Positions 16,044 to 21,286 of a DNA stretch of 24,755 bases are shown in pieces. The DNA comes from an uncultured Oscillospiraceae bacterium (GTDB taxonomy: Bacteria > Bacillota > Clostridia > Oscillospirales > Ruminococcaceae). The notes beneath the pieces are model-generated. The model was not told where the DNA came from. It ran no database searches and worked only from the letters and a program-made list of their open reading frames with translations. Made by a program: the position numbers and the translations under genes. How positions within the stretch are numbered: position 1 is the first letter of the stretch; every line of letters begins with the position of its first letter. The stretch spans positions 1 through 24,755 of the forward strand of contig CAJTVI010000036.1 of NCBI GenBank assembly GCA_910579545.1. Direction: 5' to 3'.

Positions 16044-17909
16044 ATGAAACTGCGCCTCAAACGCATCAAAGAGCTGTTTGGCTATGCCGCAAAGCTGCTG
16101 CGGGAGGACGGCCCCGCCGCCATGCTGCGGCGGGCGGCCGGCTTTTTTGGCCGGCGGCTCTTTTTGCGCCGCGCCCGCTACCTGCCCGCCAAAAAGGTGC
16201 TGGCGGTGCAACGTTCCGAGGCCCGGGCGGCGGGGGGCAGCTGGCCGCTCATCAGCGTCTGTGTGCCGCTCTACAACACCCCGCCCCGCTTTCTGGCCGC
16301 CCTTTTGGACAGCATGATCGCCCAGACCAGCCCCTGGTGGCAGCTCTGCCTGGCCGACGCCTCAGACGCCGGGCAGGACGCGCTGGGCCAGCTGGTCGCC
16401 AAAAAGGCCACCGAGGCCGAAAACCGCCTGCCCCATCAGGACGCCCCCCGCATCCTGTACGCCCGCATCGAGAACAAGGGCATCAGCGCCAACACCAACG
16501 CCGCCGCCGCCCTGGCCGACGGCGAATACCTGGCCCTGGCCGACCACGACGACGTCCTGGCCCCCCACGCCGTCTATACCCTGCAAAAGGAGATCCTGGC
16601 CACCGGCGCGGCCTTTTTGTACAGCGACGAGGCCCTTTTTAAAACCAGCATCCGGCGGCCCACCGTGGGGCATTTCAAGCCGGACTACGCACCCGAGTAC
16701 CTGCTCTGCTGCAACTACATCTGCCACCTTGCGGCCTTTCTGCGCAGCGAGTTCGAGGCGGTGGGCGGCGAGCGCGGCGAGCTGGACGGCGCGCAGGACC
16801 ACGACCTCTTCTTCCGCCTTTTGGAGCGCATCCCGCCCCAAAAGATCCGCCACATCCCCCAGGTGCTCTACTACTGGCGGCTGCACCAGGGTTCCACCAG
16901 CGGCGGGGTAGGGGCAAAGCCGTATGTGTCGGCCGCCGCCCGCGCCGCCATTGCCGGGCACCTGACCCGCACCGGCCGCGCCGGCGAGGTAGTGGACGGC
17001 CTTTTCCCCAGCACCTACCGGGTGGTCTGGCCGCTCGAGGAGCAAAACGGGCCGCTCGTCAGCGTCCTCATCCCCAACAAGGACCACGTTGACGACCTGC
17101 GCGCCTGCCTGGAGGGGCTGTACAAGCACACCGATTACCGCAATTTTGAGGTGATCGTGGTCGAGAACAACTCGGCCGACCCCGCCACCTTCGCCTTTTA
17201 CGAGAGCCTGCCCGCCGCGTATCCGGGCTGCCGGGTGGTGCGCTGGCCGGGCGAGGGCTTCAACTTCAGCGCCATCAACAACTTTGGGCGGCGGCAGGCA
17301 AAGGGCGAGTACCTGCTGCTGCTCAACAACGACGTCACCCCCATCACGCCGGGCTGGCTGGGCGAGATGCTGCGCCAGGCCATGCAGCCGGGGGTGGCGG
17401 TGTGCGGCGCGATGCTCTGGTACCCGGACGACACGGTGCAGCACGCCGGCATCATCACCGGGCTGGGCGGCTTTGCCGGCCACAGCCACAAGTACCACAA
17501 GCGGGGCGGCAGCGGGTATATGTTCCGGCTGGCCACCGTGCAGGATCTCTCGGCCGTTACCGCCGCCTGCATGCTGGTGCGCGCCGCCTGCTTTGACGAA
17601 GTGGGCGGTCTCGACGAGGGGTACGCGGTGGCCTTCAACGATGTGGATTTCTGCCTGCAGCTGCGGCAAAAGGGCTGGCGGGTGGTGTTTACCCCCTATG
17701 CCGAGCTCTACCACCACGAGAGCAAAAGCCGCGGCCTCGACGAAAAGGACAAGGCCAAAAAGCAGCGCTTTTCGGGCGAGCAGCAGCGGCTGGTGGCCCG
17801 CTTTGGCCGCGAGGCCCTCACCCGCGACCCCTACTACAACCCCAGCCTCACCCTCGACCGGGAGGATTTTTCCGAAAGCGCCGACCTGCGCAACCTGCGC
17901 GGGTGCTGA
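16044..17909 (+). CDS. Two-domain family 2 glycosyltransferase (copy 2)
   Basis: A 621-residue paralogue of the preceding gene with the same layout. Domain 1 has ISVCVPLYNTPPRFLAALLDS, DHDD at 167-170, HFKPDYAPEYLLCCNYICHLA and DGAQD at 248-252. Domain 2 has LVSVLIPNKDHVDDLRACLEG, NND at 428-430, VQHAGIITGLGGFAGHSHKYH, TAACMLVRAA and AFNDVDFCLQLRQKG, ending in YHHESKSRGLDEKDK. The shared order of motifs through both domains points to tandem duplication of the whole gene. ATG 16044 follows GGAAAGGGG. It is the last gene of the cluster; two strong hairpins follow. The exact sugars are unknown. Confidence 0.92.
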   Translation: MKLRLKRIKELFGYAAKLLREDGPAAMLRRAAGFFGRRLFLRRARYLPAKKVLAVQRSEARAAGGSWPLISVCVPLYNTPPRFLAALLDSMIAQTSPWWQLCLADASDAGQDALGQLVAKKATEAENRLPHQDAPRILYARIENKGISANTNAAAALADGEYLALADHDDVLAPHAVYTLQKEILATGAAFLYSDEALFKTSIRRPTVGHFKPDYAPEYLLCCNYICHLAAFLRSEFEAVGGERGELDGAQDHDLFFRLLERIPPQKIRHIPQVLYYWRLHQGSTSGGVGAKPYVSAAARAAIAGHLTRTGRAGEVVDGLFPSTYRVVWPLEEQNGPLVSVLIPNKDHVDDLRACLEGLYKHTDYRNFEVIVVENNSADPATFAFYESLPAAYPGCRVVRWPGEGFNFSAINNFGRRQAKGEYLLLLNNDVTPITPGWLGEMLRQAMQPGVAVCGAMLWYPDDTVQHAGIITGLGGFAGHSHKYHKRGGSGYMFRLATVQDLSAVTAACMLVRAACFDEVGGLDEGYAVAFNDVDFCLQLRQKGWRVVFTPYAELYHHESKSRGLDEKDKAKKQRFSGEQQRLVARFGREALTRDPYYNPSLTLDREDFSESADLRNLRGC

Positions 17910-17915
17910 GCGGCT

Positions 17916-18041
17916 TTGCACGGCCCCGCCCCGGCGCGCCGTTTGCGCCGCGCGCCCTTACAACTGCGCTTTTTAAGCCGCCTTTTGCCCGGCGCACCTT
18001 TACAACCGCGCCTTTTGCGCTGCGCCGCCTTCCTCAAACAG
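17916..18041. repeat. Degenerate 42-bp tandem repeat after the glycosyltransferases
   Basis: TTACAAC at 17958 and 18000 mark two successive degenerate 42-bp units (GCGC, CCTTTACAAC, CGCGCTTTT, GCCGCC), with a weak third unit at the left end. A minus-strand reading gives repeated CKGA and KRR runs, but there is no ribosome site, so it is treated as non-coding. Confidence 0.4.
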
Positions 18042-18042
18042 C

Positions 18043-18082
18043 AAGCCCGGCCGCCCTTCATGCAAAGGGCGGCCGGGCTTTT
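18043..18082 (+). terminator. Strong terminator-like hairpin, first of two
   Basis: A 16-bp perfect stem (18043-18058 with 18065-18080, arms AAGCCCGGCCGCCCTT and its complement) with a 6-nt loop CATGCA, running into TTTT. The AAGC/GCTT ends make it partly bidirectional, suited to a convergent gap between the glycosyltransferase gene and the leftward metallopeptidase gene. Confidence 0.7.
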
Positions 18083-18087
18083 GCCAT

Positions 18088-18145
18088 GCCCAAACGGTTT
18101 TGGGGGCGGCTCGCCCCCAAACCGTTTGGGCCTTTTTGCTTTTTT
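18088..18145 (+). terminator. Strong terminator with T-rich tail, second of two
   Basis: A 20-bp stem, GCCCAAACGGTTT (18088-18100), one bulged T, GGGGGCG, loop GCT, then the complement to 18131, followed by CTTTTTGCTTTTTT. The tail favours rightward transcription ending here, and it overlaps the stop codon of the leftward gene. Confidence 0.8.
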
Positions 18146-18575
18146 AAGCCCCGCGGGCCGAAAAGTCGATCCCGCGCGCCTCGGTGTACCAGCGCAGCAT
18201 CTGCTCCACATAGCTCTGGGGCAGGTCAAAATATTCGGCCAGCTGCCAGGGCTCGGTGTAGCCGGCGGCCATGGCGGCCCGCACCCGCTCGGGCGGAAAA
18301 TGCGTCTCAAACACATACCGGTCGGCAATGTTCTCCTGGTGCTGGCGCAGTGCAAAGGGGCTGTCCAGCTGGTAAAAGGTGCCGGTGGCAAAATGGCCCT
18401 CCTCGTGCAGCAGCATCGCGTGCTCCTGCGCGCCGCTGCGCAGCTGCATCGGGTTCAGCCCCAAAAACCCCTCCGGGCTGGCCATCGCGGTAAACCGGGC
18501 AAACGGGCACACCATTACCTCTACCCCCAGGTCCTCCAGCCGGTCATACGCCTCTTCAATGGCCAATGCGTCCAT
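18144..18575 (-). CDS. ImmA/IrrE-family zinc metallopeptidase
   Basis: A 143-residue protein with the zinc-protease motif HEEGH at 57-61 (LLHEEGHFATGTFY) and a downstream EN-ADRYVFE helix (81-90) placed to give the third ligand. The ImmA/IrrE (DUF955) family includes anti-repressors that cleave a partner XRE repressor, as ImmA does to ImmR in ICEBs1. It is short for the family but holds the whole catalytic core. It lies 107 bp downstream of an XRE repressor gene on the same strand, the standard pairing, so its job is probably to release repression of the element after a host signal. ATG 18575 follows a purine-rich AAAGGGGGCGGGAGG. Stop TAA at 18144-18146. Confidence 0.9.
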   Translation of the reverse strand: MDALAIEEAYDRLEDLGVEVMVCPFARFTAMASPEGFLGLNPMQLRSGAQEHAMLLHEEGHFATGTFYQLDSPFALRQHQENIADRYVFETHFPPERVRAAMAAGYTEPWQLAEYFDLPQSYVEQMLRWYTEARGIDFSARGA

Positions 18576-18682
18576 GCCTCCCGCCCCCTTTCAAACGGCC
18601 CCAAGGCCGCACCTCCCCAAGGCCCCGGGCAGGCTCTGCCCTGGCCCTTGCCGCCCCGCCTTTGGGCCGCTTGCCGTGCGCG

Positions 18683-19024
18683 TTACTTTTGCCGCTGCCG
18701 CTTGCGCTCGGCCACCATCCGCATAAACAGCTTCACGTCGTCTATGTCCTCCTGGTCAAAGCTCTCCTTTACCTCGCCGTAGGCCGCAAACAGCTGGTTT
18801 GCGTAATCGTCCCCGCCGGCCGGGGCCGCCCGCCCCAGCAGCTGGTCGGTGTCCACCCCAAACAGGTCGGCGATCCGGCGCAGCATGGCAAAATCCGGCT
18901 CCCGCTCCCCCCGCTCATACATGCTCACCGTACTGCGCGAAACGCCCAGCCGCTGGGCCAGCTGGGGCTGGGTCCACCCCTGCTGGGTGCGCAAATCCCG
19001 CAAAATCTGTGCAAACTGTTCCAT
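18683..19024 (-). CDS. XRE-family phage repressor (ImmR-like)
   Basis: A 113-residue DNA-binding protein. The N-terminal helix-turn-helix (about 5-62) reads LRDLRTQQGWTQPQLAQRLG, then VSRSTVSMYERGEREPDFAMLRRIADLFGVDTDQLLG. The C-terminal tail of about 45 residues (DDVKLFMRMVAERKRQRQK) is charged and probably for dimerisation or cleavage by the neighbouring metallopeptidase. ATG 19024 is chosen over the longer reading from 19123 because GAGGTGAT lies just before it and the predicted promoter lies inside the longer version. It likely binds the GACAC-N5-GTGTC sites in front of its own gene and the opposite operon. No C-terminal LexA-type self-cleaving domain is present. Confidence 0.93.
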   Translation of the reverse strand: MEQFAQILRDLRTQQGWTQPQLAQRLGVSRSTVSMYERGEREPDFAMLRRIADLFGVDTDQLLGRAAPAGGDDYANQLFAAYGEVKESFDQEDIDDVKLFMRMVAERKRQRQK

Positions 19025-19044
19025 CTCGATCACCTCATGGGCCG

Positions 19045-19073
19045 AGTGTAACACATTTCGTGTCTTTTGTAAA
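19045..19073 (-). promoter_or_regulatory. Repressor gene promoter with operator O1
   Basis: On the minus strand TTTACA (19073-19068), a 17-bp spacer and TACACT (19050-19045), then 20 nt to the repressor ATG. Operator O1 (19050-19064, minus strand GACACGAAATGTGTT) fills most of the spacer and touches the -10, so the repressor would control its own gene. The -35 matches five of six and the -10 four of six consensus bases. Confidence 0.65.
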
Positions 19074-19147
19074 GACCCTTTTGCGGCAAAACCCAAAAAA
19101 ATGGACGCGGCTCCAAACGGCATGGCAAGGGGGAGGGACGGATTTTG

Positions 19148-19162
19148 AGCACAAATCGTGTT
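19148..19162. promoter_or_regulatory. Degenerate operator-like site
   Basis: AGCAC-AAATC-GTGTT matches 7 of the 10 operator half-site bases. Its centre lies 41 bp (about four helical turns) from the centre of O2. It could help cooperative binding or be chance. Confidence 0.3.
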
Positions 19163-19186
19163 TTATAGCGTTTTTTGCGGGAGGTA

Positions 19187-19215
19187 TTGACACATAGTGT
19201 GTCGGATGCTATAAT
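19187..19215 (+). promoter_or_regulatory. Consensus sigma-A promoter with operator O2
   Basis: TTGACA (19187-19192), exactly 17 bp, TATAAT (19210-19215): a perfect consensus promoter pointing towards the packaging genes. The operator GACAC-ATAGT-GTGTC (19189-19203, a GACACA/TGTGTC inverted repeat) starts within the -35 and runs through the spacer, so a bound repressor would block RNA polymerase directly. The expected start of transcription is near 19222. Confidence 0.88.
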
Positions 19216-19280
19216 GGAATCAGCACAAAACCCAAAATTTGGCAGGTTTTGCAGCTTAAACCGGCCGCGCTGCGGGCCCC

Positions 19281-19306
19281 GGGCGGTAAAACGCCCCTCT
19301 TTTTTG
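19281..19306 (+). terminator. Attenuator-like terminator in the phage leader
   Basis: GGGCG (19281-19285), loop GTAAAA, CGCCC (19292-19296), then CTCTTTTTTG. It is 60-85 nt past the predicted start of the main promoter and ahead of any gene. The stem is only 5 bp but all G-C, and the tail has six T in a row. Confidence 0.55.
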
Positions 19307-19315
19307 AGCCGTAAA

Positions 19316-19330
19316 GACACGTAACGTGTC
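19316..19330. promoter_or_regulatory. Operator O3
   Basis: GACACGT-A-ACGTGTC is a perfect 7-1-7 inverted repeat and the most symmetrical of the set. It fits GACAC-N5-GTGTC shared with O1 and O2. It lies just after the terminator-like hairpin, about 95 nt past the predicted start site; no clear promoter overlaps it. Confidence 0.75.
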
Positions 19331-19506
19331 GCAATTCAAATGTGGCTGGAAAGCCGGCGGCGCCGCGGCAAAACCGGCGGGGAGATGGGACGCGGGCCCG
19401 GCGGAACGCCGGGCGGGGAGCCGCGGCAACCCCGTGCGGGGGGCCATGGCCCTATTATACAAAAGAAAGGGTGCGATTATCGGGACTTTGAAGCGGCAGG
19501 GGAGAT

Positions 19507-19587
19507 GCGCGGGCAAACCGCCGCGCCCATGCAAACACCACGGCGCGGGCAGACCGCCGCGCCAACACGAACACCACTGCGCGGGCA
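19507..19587. repeat. 36-bp tandem repeat in the phage leader
   Basis: GCGCGGGCA starts at 19507, 19543 and 19579, exactly 36 bp apart, giving two nearly full units and a partial third. The shared body contains ACCGCCGCGCC and ends in ACACCAC. There are no spacers between units, so this is not CRISPR. In one frame it would encode a 12-residue RGQTAAP repeat. Confidence 0.75.
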
Positions 19588-19612
19588 GGCCCCGCGGGGA
19601 AGGGAGGAACCG

Positions 19613-20371
19613 ATGCTGATAAGCTATGGCGAATGGCTGCGCGCATCCCAGTTTGCCCGGCTGCTGGCAGCCGGGCAGCAGCGGGATGAGCGGGCCGACT
19701 GTTTGGCCACCGCGCCGCCGGAGGAGGGCGGCGCGGAATGGGACGGCGAACTCTGGCCGGAGGAGGGCGGCGGTACCGAATGGGCACCGGCGGGGGACGC
19801 GGCCGGGCAGCCGCCAGTCGTCAATGAGGACGCGGGGGACTTTTGGCTGCCGCAAGGCCCGGAGGAGATGCCGCCGGAGGGCTGGCCCTGGCCGGAGGAG
19901 GAGCCGGCAAAGCCCTGCGGGCCAAAGGGCCGCGGCGGGCGGCGCAGAGCCAAAAAGCGCCGCGGGGCCGCCGCCCGCAAACACCCGGCGGCACCGCCGC
20001 AGGGCGGGCCGCGCCCCACAGGCTGGACCGACGGGGACGTGGTGGAGTGCCGGGGCTGCTGGTACTGGCGCACCCTCGACTACACCCTGGGCCTGGAGGC
20101 CTGCTGGTACCCGCTGCTGGAGGACCGGCTGCGCCCCTGCCGCCCGGCCGACTGCTACCGCCGCCCCGGCACCCCCTACCGCCCCTGCGGCCCGGAGCCG
20201 GCCGGCGCGGGGCAAAAGGCGGAGCCGGCCAAACCCGGGCCGGGCGATCCGGCCGGGCCGGCGATCCCTGCCCAGCCCGCCCAACAGGGGCAGGCGCAGC
20301 GCCCGGCGCAAAAAACGGCCGGCGCAAAAACCCAGCTGCATAAAAAGGAGGGAGACCAGCATGAACACTAA
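19613..20371 (+). CDS. Phage protein with Cys-rich zinc-binding-like motif
   Basis: A 252-residue protein of unknown function. The first 60 residues are mixed (MLISYGEWLRASQFARLLAAG), then a Pro/Glu/Trp-rich acidic stretch (about 60-100), a basic segment (GRGGRRRAKKRRGAAARKH), and a compact Cys module at 146-181: CRGCWYWR, then ACWY, RLRPC and ADC. C146, C149, C164, C176 and C181 could bind zinc. Similar CxGCxYW...CCHY modules occur in small proteins near terminase genes of Clostridia phages, where they are usually much shorter. The tail is Pro/Gln/Lys-rich. ATG 19613 is chosen for AAGGGAGG at 19600-19607. The in-frame reading from 19340 would add the 36-bp repeats. It overlaps the next gene by 11 nt. 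Confidence 0.7.
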   Translation: MLISYGEWLRASQFARLLAAGQQRDERADCLATAPPEEGGAEWDGELWPEEGGGTEWAPAGDAAGQPPVVNEDAGDFWLPQGPEEMPPEGWPWPEEEPAKPCGPKGRGGRRRAKKRRGAAARKHPAAPPQGGPRPTGWTDGDVVECRGCWYWRTLDYTLGLEACWYPLLEDRLRPCRPADCYRRPGTPYRPCGPEPAGAGQKAEPAKPGPGDPAGPAIPAQPAQQGQAQRPAQKTAGAKTQLHKKEGDQHEH

Positions 20372-20879
20372 CCCACAGCAGGCCCGCGGCGCGGCCCTCA
20401 CCCCCGCCCAGGCCGAAGCCGCCGCCCGGCTGGGCGGCTACCGGCAGAGCGCCTGGCGGGCCGAGCGGCTGGCCGAGGAGCTGCAGGCAGTGCGGGCGCT
20501 GGGCCAGCGGGTGACCCCGCTGCTCACCGGCATGCCCGGCGCCGGGCCGGACCGGGACCAGGTGGCCCGCACGGTGGAGCGGATGGAGCACTGCGCCCGC
20601 CGGCTGCAGCAGCAGGCCCGCCGCTGCATGGACGAGCAGAAGGCCCTGGCCGGCCTGCTGGAGCAGGTATCGGACGAGCGGCTGCGGCTGCTGCTCTGGC
20701 TGCGGTACGCCCGGGGCCTTGGCTGGGAGCCGATCAGCGAGCGGCTGGGCGTCACCGAGCGGTGGGCCCGCAAGCTGCACCTGCGCGCGCTGGACCAGCT
20801 GGCCGCGCAGCAGGGCATGGCCGCCGGGCAGCAGGGCGCGGCAACCGCAAAACAGCCCCCAAAGGAGGAAGCGGAATGA
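20361..20879 (+). CDS. Sigma-70-like phage late-operon regulator (DUF1492-like)
   Basis: A 172-residue protein. The first 95 residues look like helical coil (AERLAEELQAVRALGQRV, then RRLQQQARRCMDEQKAL). Residues about 103-150 read VSDERLRLLLWLRYARGLGW, then EPISERLGVTERWARKLHLRALDQL, a sigma region-4-like helix-turn-helix. This layout matches DUF1492/ArpU-type proteins that lie just upstream of terminase genes in Firmicute prophages and are thought to switch on late transcription. AAGGAGG at 20345-20351 precedes ATG 20361. The start lies inside the end of the upstream gene and the stop overlaps the next start (AATGA), so expression is probably coupled. Confidence 0.8.
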   Translation: MNTNPQQARGAALTPAQAEAAARLGGYRQSAWRAERLAEELQAVRALGQRVTPLLTGMPGAGPDRDQVARTVERMEHCARRLQQQARRCMDEQKALAGLLEQVSDERLRLLLWLRYARGLGWEPISERLGVTERWARKLHLRALDQLAAQQGMAAGQQGAATAKQPPKEEAE

Positions 20880-21286
20880 GCGAAAAAACCAACACCACAC
20901 CCCCTAAAAGCCGGTCCTCGCCCTTCTGCCGGCCGGGGCGGCCCCGCCGGCAAAAAACCGCCCGGGAGCTGCTGGGCCGGCTGCTGGGCGCGCCGCTGCC
21001 CCCGCACACCGCAAGGCTGGGCTGCCTGGCCGACTGGGCCGAGGGGGAGGCCGGCCCCGGGCCGCAGGACGGGCAGGCCCCCGGCCCGCTGCGGATGTAC
21101 GAGGGGATGCTGCTGGCCCAGATGGCCCGGGCGCTGGAGGGGGACCTCAAGGCGCTCCAGTTCATCCGGGAAACGATGGGCGAGCAGGCCGGGGAAAAGC
21201 CCGCCCCCGAACCCCTGACCGACGGCGACCGGGCGCTGCTGCATAAGCTGGCGGCCCGGCTGGAATTGGAGGAGGACGCCCCATGA
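20876..21286 (+). CDS. Putative small terminase subunit
   Basis: A 136-residue protein. The basic N-terminus (SRSSPFCRPGRPRRQKTARELL) is followed by a helical body, a stretch LRMYEGMLLAQMARALEGDLKALQFIRETMGEQAGEKPAPEP that resembles the GDxKAxxFIRDTxGEKP motif of small proteins found just before large terminases, and an acidic tail. Small terminases recognise phage DNA and hand it to the motor. The start ATG 20876 overlaps the upstream stop, follows AAAGGAGG, and the stop overlaps the TerL start as ATGA. The role is inferred mainly from position and this motif; no DNA-binding helix-turn-helix is obvious. Confidence 0.6.
   Translation: MSEKTNTTPPKSRSSPFCRPGRPRRQKTARELLGRLLGAPLPPHTARLGCLADWAEGEAGPGPQDGQAPGPLRMYEGMLLAQMARALEGDLKALQFIRETMGEQAGEKPAPEPLTDGDRALLHKLAARLELEEDAP

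Larger units (their letters stand above)
19025..19612. promoter_or_regulatory. Divergent control region of the prophage-like element
   Basis: This 588-bp gene-free stretch sits between the leftward repressor and the rightward operon. From left to right it holds: the repressor promoter with operator O1, a degenerate operator (19148-19162), the main rightward promoter with operator O2, a hairpin of CAAAACC and GGTTTTG arms (about 19224-19251), a terminator-like hairpin (19281-19306), operator O3, and a 36-bp tandem repeat (19507-19587). Open frames exist from 19326 and 19340 but neither has a convincing ribosome site. Confidence 0.75.

Noticed and set aside
17834..18391. Leftward open frame with KRR/CKGA repeats
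   Set aside because: It lies across two strong hairpins and the antisense of the metallopeptidase and glycosyltransferase genes, with no ribosome site or domain.
17910..19200. Left attachment site of the prophage
   Set aside because: No tRNA gene or half-gene is present and the far end of the element is outside the window, so no repeat pair can be tested.
19507..19587. 36-bp repeats as a CRISPR array
   Set aside because: The units are directly adjacent without spacers, only about 2.3 copies exist, and no cas gene is present.
19340..19612. Longer start for the Cys-motif protein
   Set aside because: The upstream ATG codons lack a ribosome site, while ATG 19613 has AAGGGAGG at good distance; the reading also runs through an operator-proximal leader. 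Kept as an open question.
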